From: Polaribacter pectinis
GTDB lineage: Bacteria > Bacteroidota > Bacteroidia > Flavobacteriales > Flavobacteriaceae
Reading direction: 5' to 3'
NCBI RefSeq assembly: GCF_014352875.1
Contig: NZ_CP060695.1
Coordinates: 2,883,501 to 2,947,500 of the forward strand
Length of the DNA: 64,000 bases
In this document: in pieces, positions 1 through 8,574 of the stretch
How positions within the stretch are numbered: the stretch's first letter is position 1
Layout: every line of letters starts with the position of its first letter
Position numbers and translations under genes: made by a program
The notes under the pieces: generated by a model
Told to the model about the DNA's origin: nothing
Database searches by the model: none
Seen by the model: the letters and a program-made list of their open reading frames with translations, nothing else

Positions 1-374
1 GACATTTCAAATAATGTTTTTTCTAAATCCTGTAACCATTTTACAGTTTTTATTCCACTTGTTTTAAAAGCTGCTTCTTTGGTTAGTTTTTCACCTTCCC
101 AAACAGCAATATGATCATTAGTTTCTCTAACAAATAAAACCTCTCTTAAATCTTCATTTGGGCAGTCAGGAAATAATAATAGAATGCTTTCTTCTTGATC
201 TACACCAGATAAATATAAAATATCTCTGTGTTGCTCAAATGGCATTGTACTATCTGCACTTATTGGATAAATATCGTTAGAATTAAAAACGGCAATACTT
301 TTAGGCTTCATTTGAGAAGCAAAGTTTTTACGGTTTTTTATAAATAATTGTGAGTCTATAGGATTGTATTTCAT
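1..374 (-). CDS. pepP: Xaa-Pro aminopeptidase (aminopeptidase P), N-terminal part, cut by window edge
   Basis: Only the first 124 codons lie in the window; the gene runs off at position 1. The ATG is at 372-374. The visible protein matches the N-terminal AMP_N domain of aminopeptidase P: an early FxxNR segment, MKPKSIAVFNSND near residues 22-34, then QHRDILYLSGVDQEES near 48-63, the usual place of the 'DSDFYYLTGF' stretch in this family. Aminopeptidase P removes an N-terminal residue before proline using a dimetal 'pita-bread' centre, which would be in the unseen C-terminal half. No signal peptide is visible, so it is probably cytoplasmic. Activity cannot be judged because the metal ligands are outside the window. 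Confidence 0.85.
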   Translation of the reverse strand, partial: MKYNPIDSQLFIKNRKNFASQMKPKSIAVFNSNDIYPISADSTMPFEQHRDILYLSGVDQEESILLLFPDCPNEDLREVLFVRETNDHIAVWEGEKLTKEAAFKTSGIKTVKWLQDLEKTLFEM

Positions 375-449
375 GTTGAATTATATTTAAAACTCAAAGG
401 TAAGAAATCTAAATGCCAACGTGAAATGAGTTTTATTTTCTTGTAAAAA

Positions 450-487
450 TAAAAACCCTTTCTATTTTTTGAAAACAGAAAAGGTTT
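450..487 (-). terminator. Intrinsic terminator downstream of the RNA helicase gene
   Basis: A hairpin with arms 454-463 and 477-486 (AACCCTTTCT / AGAAAAGGTT, one C-A mismatch) is followed on the minus strand by an A/T-rich tract (T-rich in the RNA). It starts about 30 bp after the helicase stop at 519. Confidence 0.6.
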
Positions 488-518
488 AATTATATCAGTT
501 AAAAACGTATTTTATATT

Positions 519-1853
519 TTAATAACGCTTCTTTTTAGGAGCGCCAGTTCTACCACGTCCAGAAGTTGCACCAGCAGGTTTATTTCCTTTAAAGTGTGGT
601 TTTCTTTTTGGTCTTTTATCATCAGTAGAACCTCCAGGATTTCCGTTAGAAGGTCTTTGCTTTTTCTTTTTCCCAAAAGAGCCTTTACTCTGTGTAGCAG
701 CTCTTTTTGGTGGGGCAGTATCAGTAGGTTCAAAACCTTCTAAAACAGAAGAGTTTAATTTCTCTTTTAATATTTTTTCAATTTCACTTTGGTATTCTAC
801 TTCCTCACTACACACAAAAGAAATTGCTTCTCCAGCTGCACCAGCTCTACCAGTTCTACCAATTCTATGCACATAGTCTTCAGGTACATTTGGCAATTCG
901 AAATTAATTACGTGAGGTAATAAAGGAATATCTAAACCACGAGCAGCAATATCTGTTGCCACCAATATTTTTATAGAATTATCTTTAAAATTCTTTAACG
1001 CTTTTGTTCTTGCACCTTGACTCTTATTTCCATGAATTGCAGCTGCAGAAATTCCAGCTTTAATCAATTTTTCTGTCAATTTATTAGCACCGTGTTTAGT
1101 TCTAGTAAAAACCAAAACTTGTGTCCAATTATTATCTTTTATCAGTTTAATGGCAAGCTCTGTTTTTTGTTTTTTATCAACTTTATAAACCTTGTGAGTT
1201 ACTTTTTTAGCGGTAGAATTTTGCGGAGCAGTTTCTACAGAAACAGGGTTTCTTAAAATAGTAGCAGCTAACTTTTTAATATCGTTAGAAAAAGTAGCCG
1301 AAAACATCAAATTCTGACGCTTTTCCGGCATAAAACTAATGATTTTGTTAATATCTCTAACAAAACCCATGTCTAACATTCTGTCAGCTTCATCCAAAAT
1401 TAAAACGTCAACTCGTTTAAAAGAAACTGCTTTTCTATCGTGTAAATCTAACAATCTACCAGGAGTTGCTACTAAAATATCTACTCCGTTTTTTAATGTT
1501 GCAATTTGTGGTTTTGCATTTACGCCACCAAAAACTACGGCAGATTTAATGTTCACATATTTACTGTATTCTCTAACGTTGTCGTAAACTTGCGCAGCCA
1601 ATTCTCTTGTTGGCGTTAAAACCAAGGCACGTAAAGGTCTGTATTTCGGGTGTTTTGTTTCCGATAAATATTGTAAAACTGGCAAGGTAAAACCTGCTGT
1701 TTTTCCAGTTCCTGTTTGTGCGGAAGCTAAAATATCTTTTCCTTCTAAAATATGCGGAATTGCTTTTTCTTGTATGGGTGATGGTTTGGTGTATCCTTTT
1801 TCTTCAACTGCTTTTACCAACGCTGGAGATAAACCTAAATCTTTAAATGTCAT
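519..1853 (-). CDS. rhlE: DEAD-box RNA helicase, RhlE type
   Basis: ATP-dependent RNA helicase of 444 aa. The helicase motifs are in order: Q motif with Q28, motif I AQTGTGKT (45-52), PTRELAAQ (81-88), TPGRLLD (130-136), DEAD (154-157), SAT in motif III, and [10 protein letters not shown] in motif VI. The last ~70 residues form a basic, Gly/Lys/Arg-rich disordered tail ending PKKKRY, typical of RhlE/CsdA-like enzymes that bind rRNA during ribosome assembly or at low temperature. It is a single-gene unit: a TAnnTTTG promoter and a 5'-terminal hairpin lie upstream (1867-1905) and a terminator follows. Choice among RhlE, CsdA and other DEAD-box names is by overall similarity only. Confidence 0.93.
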   Translation of the reverse strand: MTFKDLGLSPALVKAVEEKGYTKPSPIQEKAIPHILEGKDILASAQTGTGKTAGFTLPVLQYLSETKHPKYRPLRALVLTPTRELAAQVYDNVREYSKYVNIKSAVVFGGVNAKPQIATLKNGVDILVATPGRLLDLHDRKAVSFKRVDVLILDEADRMLDMGFVRDINKIISFMPEKRQNLMFSATFSNDIKKLAATILRNPVSVETAPQNSTAKKVTHKVYKVDKKQKTELAIKLIKDNNWTQVLVFTRTKHGANKLTEKLIKAGISAAAIHGNKSQGARTKALKNFKDNSIKILVATDIAARGLDIPLLPHVINFELPNVPEDYVHRIGRTGRAGAAGEAISFVCSEEVEYQSEIEKILKEKLNSSVLEGFEPTDTAPPKRAATQSKGSFGKKKKQRPSNGNPGGSTDDKRPKRKPHFKGNKPAGATSGRGRTGAPKKKRY

Positions 1854-1866
1854 AAATAATATTTAC

Positions 1867-1891
1867 GAAACCCGCTTTATGTAGCGGTTTC
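1867..1891 (-). other. 5'-terminal mRNA hairpin of the helicase gene
   Basis: Inverted repeat GAAACC(C)GCT...AGCGGTTTC with one bulged base and a six-base loop. The predicted transcription start from the -7 box at 1898-1905 falls at about 1891-1892, so the mRNA would begin with this stem. Such 5' stems can stabilise mRNA; a role here is inference. Confidence 0.45.
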
Positions 1892-1897
1892 TGTGGG

Positions 1898-1905
1898 CAA
1901 AGATA
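1898..1905 (-). promoter_or_regulatory. Promoter -7 box (TATCTTTG) of the helicase gene
   Basis: On the minus strand this reads TATCTTTG, an exact match to the Bacteroidota consensus TAnnTTTG, 45 bp before the helicase ATG. No clear TTG is seen at the -33 position. Confidence 0.5.
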
Positions 1906-1940
1906 CGTTGTTTTAAGTTGAAGGCATTTAATTATTTTTT

Positions 1941-2025
1941 GGGCGTTTTAACAGGCTTTCGCTACTCGCTTTTTTTGTTGAAAAAACAAAAAAGAGCTCA
2001 AACAGGTCGCTCTATCCTTAACGCT
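1941..2025. repeat. Dispersed hairpin repeat, copy A
   Basis: This 85-bp intergenic element begins GGGCG, contains a T-run/A-run hairpin (arms 1971-1979 and 1985-1993), and ends TTAACGC. About 50 bp of it is nearly identical to copy C at 35528-35602, including CTACTCGC before the stem and GAGCTCAAACA after it. It is most of the 307-bp gap before the propeller gene at 2161; otherwise that gap holds only AT-rich sequence with no clear promoter. I recall similar GGGCG...TAACGC elements as common in flavobacterial genomes. Confidence 0.6.
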
Positions 2026-2160
2026 TAATGAGTGTTTGGCAAAGCTTGTGAACTACTTTTAAATTCGTGAATTCTTGGCAAAAAATCCTAAAACGTGTTA
2101 ATTTTTTTGATATTCATTTTACAATCAGTAATTTCATCAATTCAAACCAAATTTACTTTT

Positions 2161-5007
2161 ATGAAAACGCTGTTTCAATTCTTATTATGCTGTTTTTCAG
2201 CAACATTATTTGCACAAACACCAACAAATTCGAGTGACATTCAACAGTCTTTAGATCAAAAATCTAAAATGATTGAATCTTCATTAGTCAAAAATGTAGC
2301 ATTTACCAATATTGGACCAACAGTAATGAGTGGACGAGTTGCAGACGTTGCTGTAAATCCAGAAAACCCAACAGAATTTTATGTTGGTTATGCTTCAGGA
2401 GGTTTGTGGTATACAAACAATAACGGAACCACTTTTACGCCAGTTTTAGACAATTCGCCAACACAAAACATAGGAGATATTGCTGTAGATTGGTCCTCTG
2501 GAACCATTTGGGTAGGAACTGGAGAAAAAAATTCTTCACGTTCTTCTTATGCAGGAATTGGAATGTTAAAATCTACAAACCAAGGAAAAACGTGGACGAA
2601 TGTTGGTTTGCCAGATTCACATCATGTAAGTAGAATTCTTATCAACCCAAATAATGCTGATGAAGTAATTGTTGGTGTAATTGGACATTTATATTCTTCA
2701 AATACAGAAAGAGGAATTTTTAAAACGACAGATGGAGGAAAAACGTGGACAAAATCACTTTTTATAAACCAAGACACAGGGATTATAGATGTTGCAGTTG
2801 CACCAGAAAATTTCAATATAATGTATGCCGCTTCTTGGGAAAGAGAACGTAAAGCGTGGAATTTTGAAGGAAATGGAAACAATTCATCTATTTACAAAAG
2901 TGCAGATGCAGGAACTACTTGGACAAAAATTGCGGATAGTTCTGGTTTTCCAACAGGAAATGGAGTTGGTAGAATTGGATTAGCTGTTTTTAATGAAAAT
3001 ACGGTTTATGCTTTGCATGATAGTCAATTTAGAAGACCACAAAACACAAATAAAAAGCCCTCAAAAAGTTTATCTAAAGAAGATTTTAAGACAATGTCTG
3101 TAAGTACTTTTTTAAATCTTACAGACAAAAAACTGAATACCTATTTAAAAACAAATGGATTTCAAGAAAAATATAGAGCAGAAAATGTAAAACAAATGGT
3201 GCGTGTTGGTTCTGTAAAACCAATTGACTTGGCAAAATATTTAGAAGATGCAAACTCTCTTTTGTTTGATACTCCTGTTGTAGGCGCAGAGGTTTTTAAA
3301 ACCACAAATGGAGGTAAATCTTGGAAAAAAACGCACGAAGGTTATTTAGATGATCTGTATTATTCTTACGGATATTATTTTGGTGAAATTAGAGTAGACC
3401 CACAAGACGAAAATGGAATTTATGTACAAGGAGTTCCTATTTTAAAATCTAAAGACGGTGGAAAAACCTTTATATCTATCAGTAAGGAAAATGTGCACGC
3501 AGACCATCAAGCATTGTGGGTAAACCCAAAAAAACAAGGACATTTAATTGACGGAAACGATGGCGGATTAAATATTTCTTACGACGATGGGGAAAATTGG
3601 ATTAAACTAAACGACCCGGCTGTAGGGCAGTTTTATTCTGTGTATGCAGACAATCAGAAAAACTATAAAGTCTATGGTGGCTTGCAAGATAATGGAGTTT
3701 GGGTGGCAGATAATAACGCAAGAATTGATAAATATTGGCAACAATCTGGTCAAAACCCTTATGAATCAATTATGGGAGGAGATGGAATGCAAGTTCAGGT
3801 AGATGATAGGAATCCGAATATTGTTTACACAGGTTATCAGTTTGGAAATTATTTTAGAATAGATAGAGAAAAAGGAAAGCAAGATTATATTCAGCCAAAA
3901 CATACGTTGGGCGAAACTCCTTATCGTTTTAATTGGCAAACGCCTATTCATTTATCGAAACACAACCAAGATATTTTATATTTAGGAGGTAATAAATTAC
4001 ACCGTTCCTTAAATAAAGGTGATGATTGGGAAACAATTTCTGGAGATTTAACAACAGGAGGGAAAAAAGGAAATGTTGCTTACGGAACCTTAACTTCAAT
4101 ATCTGAAAGTCCGTTTCAATTCGGTTTAATCTATGTTGGTTCAGATGATGGATACATTAACATAACTAAAAACGGAGGAGGAAGTTGGACACGAATTTCT
4201 AATAATTTACCACAAAATTTGTGGGTTTCCAGAGTAATTGCTTCAGCACATAAAAAAGAAAGAGTTTATGCAACTTTAAACGGTTACAGGTTTGACGATT
4301 TTACAACGTATGTTTATATGTCTGATGATTATGGGCAAACATGGAAAAGTATTAGTAGTAACCTACCAACATCTCCAGTAAATGTGATAAAAGAAGACCC
4401 AGCAAACGAAAATATATTGTATGTAGGAACAGATAATGGATTATACGTTTCTTTCAACCATGGAAATTCTTGGGAAGCATTTTCTAAAAATTTACCAAAT
4501 GTAGCAGTTCATGATTTGGTAATTCAGCCAACAGCAAAGCATTTAATTATGGCAACACATGGAAGAAGTTTATACAAAGCAGATATTTCACCTCTACAAG
4601 TATTTGATGAAGATTTAGCAACAAAGTATGCTTATATTTTTGAAATTGAATCCATTCGAAAAAGGAATTCTTGGGGAAGTTCTTGGAGCAAATGGTTGCC
4701 AGCAAACACACCTGTTGTAAACATTCCTTTTTATGTAAAATCTAGTGGTAAAATAACTATTGATATTTATTCTGAAGATACAAAGGCTACAAAAAGTGTG
4801 AAAGTAAACTCGATTTTTGTTACTGCAGATAAAGGTTTTAATGAAGCAAAATTTGATGTTTCTTTTTCTGAAAAAGGAAAAAAAATATACTTAAAACAAC
4901 ATAATGAGATAGATATAAAACCAGCAAAAAATGAAGTGAACTATTTGCCAAAAGGAAAATACACTGTTAAAATTGGTGATGCTGAAAGTGAATTTGAGGT
5001 AAAGTAG
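2161..5007 (+). CDS. Secreted sortilin/BNR-type beta-propeller protein
   Basis: A 948-aa protein exported by a signal peptide (MKTLFQFLLCCFSATLFAQ, cut after about residue 19). I chose the ATG at 2161 because an in-frame upstream ATG at 2095 would place ~22 hydrophobic residues before this signal. The body has many Asp-box/BNR-like repeats (TTNNGTTF, STNQGKTW, TTDGGKTW, SADAGTTW, TTNGGKSW, SKDGGKTF, YDDGENW), which build one or two beta-propellers as in VPS10/sortilin and exo-glycosidase-like proteins. Homologues are often labelled 'glycosyl hydrolase', but no sialidase arginine triad is evident. There is no type IX sorting domain at the C-terminus. The substrate is unknown. The next gene is 19 bp downstream. 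Confidence 0.8.
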   Translation: MKTLFQFLLCCFSATLFAQTPTNSSDIQQSLDQKSKMIESSLVKNVAFTNIGPTVMSGRVADVAVNPENPTEFYVGYASGGLWYTNNNGTTFTPVLDNSPTQNIGDIAVDWSSGTIWVGTGEKNSSRSSYAGIGMLKSTNQGKTWTNVGLPDSHHVSRILINPNNADEVIVGVIGHLYSSNTERGIFKTTDGGKTWTKSLFINQDTGIIDVAVAPENFNIMYAASWERERKAWNFEGNGNNSSIYKSADAGTTWTKIADSSGFPTGNGVGRIGLAVFNENTVYALHDSQFRRPQNTNKKPSKSLSKEDFKTMSVSTFLNLTDKKLNTYLKTNGFQEKYRAENVKQMVRVGSVKPIDLAKYLEDANSLLFDTPVVGAEVFKTTNGGKSWKKTHEGYLDDLYYSYGYYFGEIRVDPQDENGIYVQGVPILKSKDGGKTFISISKENVHADHQALWVNPKKQGHLIDGNDGGLNISYDDGENWIKLNDPAVGQFYSVYADNQKNYKVYGGLQDNGVWVADNNARIDKYWQQSGQNPYESIMGGDGMQVQVDDRNPNIVYTGYQFGNYFRIDREKGKQDYIQPKHTLGETPYRFNWQTPIHLSKHNQDILYLGGNKLHRSLNKGDDWETISGDLTTGGKKGNVAYGTLTSISESPFQFGLIYVGSDDGYINITKNGGGSWTRISNNLPQNLWVSRVIASAHKKERVYATLNGYRFDDFTTYVYMSDDYGQTWKSISSNLPTSPVNVIKEDPANENILYVGTDNGLYVSFNHGNSWEAFSKNLPNVAVHDLVIQPTAKHLIMATHGRSLYKADISPLQVFDEDLATKYAYIFEIESIRKRNSWGSSWSKWLPANTPVVNIPFYVKSSGKITIDIYSEDTKATKSVKVNSIFVTADKGFNEAKFDVSFSEKGKKIYLKQHNEIDIKPAKNEVNYLPKGKYTVKIGDAESEFEVK

Positions 5008-5026
5008 TATTTGTAATTTCAATAAT

Positions 5027-5443
5027 ATGGAATCAAAAAAAGTAGAAATAGAAGCTAAAGTTGATAAACCAATCCAAAAAGTATGGGAATTTTGGACAGA
5101 ACCCAAACACATTACAAATTGGAATTTTGCATCAGTCGATTGGCATTGTCCTTATGCTGAAAATGATTTGAAAAAAGGTGGTAAATTCTCTTTTACAATG
5201 GCTTCTAGAGACGGAAAAATGAGCTTCGATTTAGGTGGAACTTATGATGAAGTAACTGAAAACAATCAAATTTCCTCTTTTTTAGAAGATGGCAGAAAAG
5301 TAGATACTTATTTTACAGCAGAAAATAATTCAACAATTGTTAAAACGATTTTTGAAACAGAAAACACCAACCCAATTGAAATGCAAAAATCTGGTTGGCA
5401 AGCAATTTTGAATAATTTCAAAAAATATGCTGAAAATAGATAA
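5027..5443 (+). CDS. SRPBCC (AHSA1/START-like) domain protein
   Basis: A 138-aa cytoplasmic protein made of one SRPBCC fold, the hydrophobic-ligand pocket shared by AHSA1 and START proteins. Recognisable features are the opening strand KVEIEAKVDKPIQKVWEFWTEP with the WxxWTxP-like segment, TNWNFAS near residue 30, GGKFSFTMASRDG near 60-72, and the closing amphipathic helix GWQAILNNFKKY. The size is usual for stand-alone family members. It starts 19 bp after the propeller gene and may be co-transcribed. Ligand and role are unknown; related proteins are often general stress or unknown-function proteins. Confidence 0.85.
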   Translation: MESKKVEIEAKVDKPIQKVWEFWTEPKHITNWNFASVDWHCPYAENDLKKGGKFSFTMASRDGKMSFDLGGTYDEVTENNQISSFLEDGRKVDTYFTAENNSTIVKTIFETENTNPIEMQKSGWQAILNNFKKYAENR

Positions 5444-5452
5444 TCTTAAACA

Positions 5453-5494
5453 TAAAAAAATCCGATAAAAATTTAATTTTCATCGGATTTTCTT
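5453..5494. terminator. Bidirectional terminator between convergent genes
   Basis: Perfect stem ATCCGAT (5460-5466) / ATCGGAT (5482-5488) with A-runs before and T-runs after, extended by A/T pairs inside. It separates the plus-strand SRPBCC gene from the minus-strand lipoprotein gene and would end transcripts from both sides. Confidence 0.8.
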
Positions 5495-5564
5495 TATTTG
5501 TCATTCCTGAACAAACAGAAATTTATTTTAACCTCTTATAATTCTTGTTTTAATGTTTTTGTTT

Positions 5565-5876
5565 CTATTCAGAGTCTAACAACTTCAAAGAACTCGCAAC
5601 AAATCTTCCATCAACAACTTCGCCAGTAATTTCTCCTTTACGAACTACGTTACAAAAACCGATTTTCTCATCATGAGCATCTCCAAAATCGTCGATATTA
5701 AAACCATCAACAAAATAAGCTTTATCGTCTAAACGAACTGCTAAACTACATCCATCTTCAGAATCTAAATCAAATTGACATTGTCCACAAGAGACTTCTG
5801 CAACTTGTGTTACTTCTTTCTTATTACTGCAAGAAAAAGCAATCATAAAAAGGGATAAAAAAAGTAATTTTTTCAT
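5565..5876 (-). CDS. Small Cys-rich lipoprotein, DUF6370 family
   Basis: A 103-aa predicted lipoprotein: signal peptide with lipobox AFSC (Cys16), so anchored in an envelope membrane. The mature part has CGQCQF (a CxxC-like pair near 30-33), DGCSLAVRLDDKAYFVDG, then GDAHDEKIGFC and a short beta-rich end VRKGEITGEVVDGRFVASS. This matches what I remember as DUF6370, a family of unknown function whose cysteines and His suggest metal or redox chemistry. It lies 44 bp after glnS on the same strand and could be co-transcribed with it. No function is assigned. Confidence 0.72.
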   Translation of the reverse strand: MKKLLFLSLFMIAFSCSNKKEVTQVAEVSCGQCQFDLDSEDGCSLAVRLDDKAYFVDGFNIDDFGDAHDEKIGFCNVVRKGEITGEVVDGRFVASSLKLLDSE

Positions 5877-5920
5877 AATTATATATTTAAATTATTTTCG
5901 AACTTCCAACTAAATACTTT

Positions 5921-7609
5921 CTACTTTTTAGAGCTCCAAGAATCTCTCAATCCAACAGTTTTATTAAAAACTAATTTATCAGAAGTAGAATCATCATCAA
6001 CATTAAAATACCCCAAACGTTGAAACTGAAAACGCTCGCCAATTTCTGCAGTTTGTAAACTTGGCTCTAAATAAGCATTAATAATCTCTAAAGAATCAGG
6101 GTTAATAAATTCCATATAATCTTTGTCTTTATGCGAGTCTGGTGCTTCATCTAAAAACAACCTGTCATACGCTCTCACTTCAGCATTAATAGCGTGTTTA
6201 GCAGAAACCCAATGCAAAGTACCTTTTACTTTACGTTTACTTTCTTCAGTATCCATTCCAGATTTTGTTAAAGGATCATATGTACACTGAATTTCAGTAA
6301 TATTTCCATCTGCATCTTTTGTACAACTTTCAGCTTTAATAAAATACGCATTTTTTAAACGCACTTCACTTCCTAATTTCAAACGGAAAAACTTCTTATT
6401 TGCTTCCTCTCTAAAATCTTCTCTTTCTATATAAATCTCTCTAGAAAATGGAACTTCTCTGCTACCAAAACCTTCTTCATAATCGTTATAATTGGCATCC
6501 AACATTTCTTCTTTTCCTTCAGGATAATTTGTAATTACCACCTTTACAGGATCTAAAACTGCCATTACTCTTTTTGCAGTTTTGTTTAAATCTTCACGGA
6601 TTTTAAACTCTAAAAGCGCAACATCAATTATATTTTCACGTTTAGAAACACCAACTGTTTCTACAAAACTTCTAATAGAAGCAGGTGTGTAACCACGTCT
6701 TCTTAATCCAGAAATTGTTGGCATTCTTGGGTCATCCCAACCAGAAACGATTCCGTTTTCAACTAAAGTCAACAATTTACGTTTACTCATAATTGTGTAA
6801 CTCAAATTCAAACGTGAAAATTCACGTTGTTTTGGCGGATTTGGGTACGAATCTTTACTATATTCATACACATTATCTCTAAACCAGTTGTATAATTCTC
6901 TGTGAGGTTTAAACTCTAAAGAACACAAAGAATGTGAAATTTGCTCTAAATAATCACTTTCTCCATGCGTCCAATCGTACATTGGATAAATACACCAATC
7001 AGAACCAGTTCTGTGATGATCTTTAAACATAATTCTGTACATTAATGGATCACGCATTAGCATGTTATCGCTTGCCATGTCTATTTTTGCACGTAAAGTA
7101 TGTTCTCCTTCTTTAAATTTCCCATCTTTCATTCCTTGAAACAATTCCAAGTTTTCTTCCACAGATCTATTGCGAAAAGGACTGTTTGTACCAACTTGAG
7201 TTGGAGTTCCTTTTTGTACGCGCATTTCTTCTGATGATTGAGAATCTACATACGCTTTACCATCTTTTATCAATAAAACTGCCCAGTCATATAATTGCTG
7301 AAAATAATCTGAAGAATAACATTCTTCCGCCCATTTATAGCCCAACCAAGAAACGTCATTCTTAATAGCATCTACATATTCCTGCTCTTCTTTTGCAGGG
7401 TTTGTATCATCGAAACGCAAGTTTACAGGCGCATTATATTTCTGCCCTAAACCGAAACTAATTCCGATTGCTTTTGTATGACCAATATGTAAATATCCAT
7501 TTGGTTCTGGTGGAAAACGGAAACGTAAATTCTCTTTTGGCATTCCATTAGCCAAATCCTCTTCAATAATTTGCTCTAAAAAATTGAGCGATTTCTTCTC
7601 TTCAGACAT
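5921..7609 (-). CDS. glnS: Glutamine--tRNA ligase
   Basis: Class I aminoacyl-tRNA synthetase of 562 aa that charges tRNA-Gln. The signature [11 protein letters not shown] ends at residue 44, with HIGH at 41-44 and the KMSKS-equivalent MSKRK at 274-278. The glutamine-binding region contains FRFPPEPNG and [10 protein letters not shown]. The C-terminal half holds the anticodon-binding beta-barrels ([18 protein letters not shown] onward). The length matches E. coli GlnRS. No YqeY-like C-terminal extension is present. A TAATTTTG promoter box lies about 26 bp upstream, and the DUF6370 lipoprotein gene follows. Confidence 0.96.
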   Translation of the reverse strand: MSEEKKSLNFLEQIIEEDLANGMPKENLRFRFPPEPNGYLHIGHTKAIGISFGLGQKYNAPVNLRFDDTNPAKEEQEYVDAIKNDVSWLGYKWAEECYSSDYFQQLYDWAVLLIKDGKAYVDSQSSEEMRVQKGTPTQVGTNSPFRNRSVEENLELFQGMKDGKFKEGEHTLRAKIDMASDNMLMRDPLMYRIMFKDHHRTGSDWCIYPMYDWTHGESDYLEQISHSLCSLEFKPHRELYNWFRDNVYEYSKDSYPNPPKQREFSRLNLSYTIMSKRKLLTLVENGIVSGWDDPRMPTISGLRRRGYTPASIRSFVETVGVSKRENIIDVALLEFKIREDLNKTAKRVMAVLDPVKVVITNYPEGKEEMLDANYNDYEEGFGSREVPFSREIYIEREDFREEANKKFFRLKLGSEVRLKNAYFIKAESCTKDADGNITEIQCTYDPLTKSGMDTEESKRKVKGTLHWVSAKHAINAEVRAYDRLFLDEAPDSHKDKDYMEFINPDSLEIINAYLEPSLQTAEIGERFQFQRLGYFNVDDDSTSDKLVFNKTVGLRDSWSSKK

Positions 7610-7634
7610 TGTTTTAATTGAAAAAATTAGAACA

Positions 7635-7642
7635 CAAAATTA
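7635..7642 (-). promoter_or_regulatory. Promoter -7 box (TAATTTTG) of glnS
   Basis: The minus strand reads TAATTTTG, an exact TAnnTTTG match, 25 bp before the glnS ATG. This leaves a leader of about 20 nt. No convincing -33 TTG was found. Confidence 0.4.
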
Positions 7643-7720
7643 CGCAAAATACTTGATTGCTATTGAGAGTTTTGTAACAAAATTAGATTTTATGCTACTA
7701 ATAAATAAACACCATTTATT

Positions 7721-7936
7721 ATGAGCGATCAAATTAGAAATTACACGTGTCCGAAATGCAATTGCAAAACCTATAAATTAGGACAAATGCGTGCAACTGG
7801 CGGAACATTATCAAAAATTTTCGATGTTCAAAATCAGAAATTTACCAGTGTAACTTGCGAACGTTGTACCTACACAGAATTTTACAAAACTAAAACAAGC
7901 GCAATAAGTAACGTTTTCGACTTTTTTACCAATTAA
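7721..7936 (+). CDS. Small zinc-ribbon protein (YpzJ/COG3478-like)
   Basis: A 71-aa protein with two CxxC knuckles, CPKC (near residues 10-13) and CERC (near 46-49), and a further Cys in CNCK; together they form a zinc ribbon. The order CPKCxxKxYxxGQMRATGG...TVTCxRCxYTEFY matches predicted nucleic-acid-binding zinc-ribbon proteins of the COG3478 type. The last ~15 residues are short and hydrophobic. It is transcribed divergently from glnS and is followed by repeat copy B. The function is unknown in the family as far as I know. Confidence 0.82.
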   Translation: MSDQIRNYTCPKCNCKTYKLGQMRATGGTLSKIFDVQNQKFTSVTCERCTYTEFYKTKTSAISNVFDFFTN

Positions 7937-7941
7937 TTTTA

Positions 7942-8074
7942 GGGCGTTCCCTTTCAGGTCGCGCTTTCCATTGTATCTTTTTATTTCAGAAAAGAAATAA
8001 AAAGGATGCCATTTCAACTGCGAAGCACTCACGATTTCAAAAGAAATATTAAAGCATGAGTAATCGCTAACGCA
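7942..8074. repeat. Dispersed hairpin repeat, copy B
   Basis: The element starts GGGCG, carries an 11-bp perfect stem (CTTTTTATTTC at 7977-7987 and GAAATAAAAAG at 7994-8004; 6-nt loop), and ends GCTAACGC at 8067-8074. The layout equals copy A but the stem sequence differs on both sides while staying paired. It directly follows the zinc-ribbon gene and may also act as its terminator. Confidence 0.5.
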
Positions 8075-8131
8075 GGCATTTTTGCCAGTTAAAGTTTTCT
8101 AAAAGGAAGTTTTACTACTTATTTATTGTTG

Positions 8132-8139
8132 TATTTTTG
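8132..8139 (+). promoter_or_regulatory. Promoter -7 box (TATTTTTG) abutting the DUF2452 start codon
   Basis: Exact TAnnTTTG match ending 5 bp before the ATG at 8145. Transcription would begin at or within one or two bases of the ATG, giving a leaderless mRNA for the DUF2452-folB-VOC operon. Confidence 0.5.
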
Positions 8140-8144
8140 TAACA

Positions 8145-8573
8145 ATGAAAAAAGAGGATAAAAAACCAGATTTAGTCGTTTTTAATGAGGAAACTCAAAA
8201 ATACGATGCTGCACTAAAACCATACGGAACATCCGCAAGTTCGCCAGTAATTAAACCTACAAATACGGCAACTTGGACTGCAGATGGTGTAAGAAGAACC
8301 AACAAAATATTAAAAGGCAAATTTGACGAAGTTAGAAAAGAGTATGAAGCTTTAATGGAAAAATTTCATTACAATGACATGCTTTACAATGCAAAATTTG
8401 GTTTCGAACCTATTTTCGGAGAAATTTATCACTTGTATAACAACAAGAAAAACGAACATTTTTTATCAATTATAGCTCCAGATCAGTGGGATTTAGAATA
8501 TTTAGGTTCTTTTAGATTAAACACCGATAAAATGTGGGAAAAAGTAGATTTAAAACCAGATACAGAAGAATAA
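8145..8573 (+). CDS. DUF2452 domain protein
   Basis: A 142-aa soluble protein with no signal peptide or membrane span. I recognise the DUF2452 layout: PDLVVFNEETQKYDAALKPYGTSASSPVIKP near the start, a Lys/Glu-rich helix (KGKFDEVRKEYEALMEKF), then a compact beta region with GEIYHLYNNKKNEHFLSIIAPDQW. The family has no known function. It is the first gene of a three-gene unit: folB starts one base after its stop. A probable leaderless promoter lies immediately upstream. Confidence 0.75.
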   Translation: MKKEDKKPDLVVFNEETQKYDAALKPYGTSASSPVIKPTNTATWTADGVRRTNKILKGKFDEVRKEYEALMEKFHYNDMLYNAKFGFEPIFGEIYHLYNNKKNEHFLSIIAPDQWDLEYLGSFRLNTDKMWEKVDLKPDTEE

Positions 8574-8574
8574 T

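Noticed and set aside
1017..1587. Plus-strand ORFs of about 80 codons opposite the RNA helicase
   Set aside because: Shadow frames of a conserved gene with no signal, domain or promoter of their own.
2095..2160. Upstream ATG of the propeller gene at 2095
   Set aside because: Would add a second hydrophobic stretch before a perfect signal peptide; the ATG at 2161 is better.
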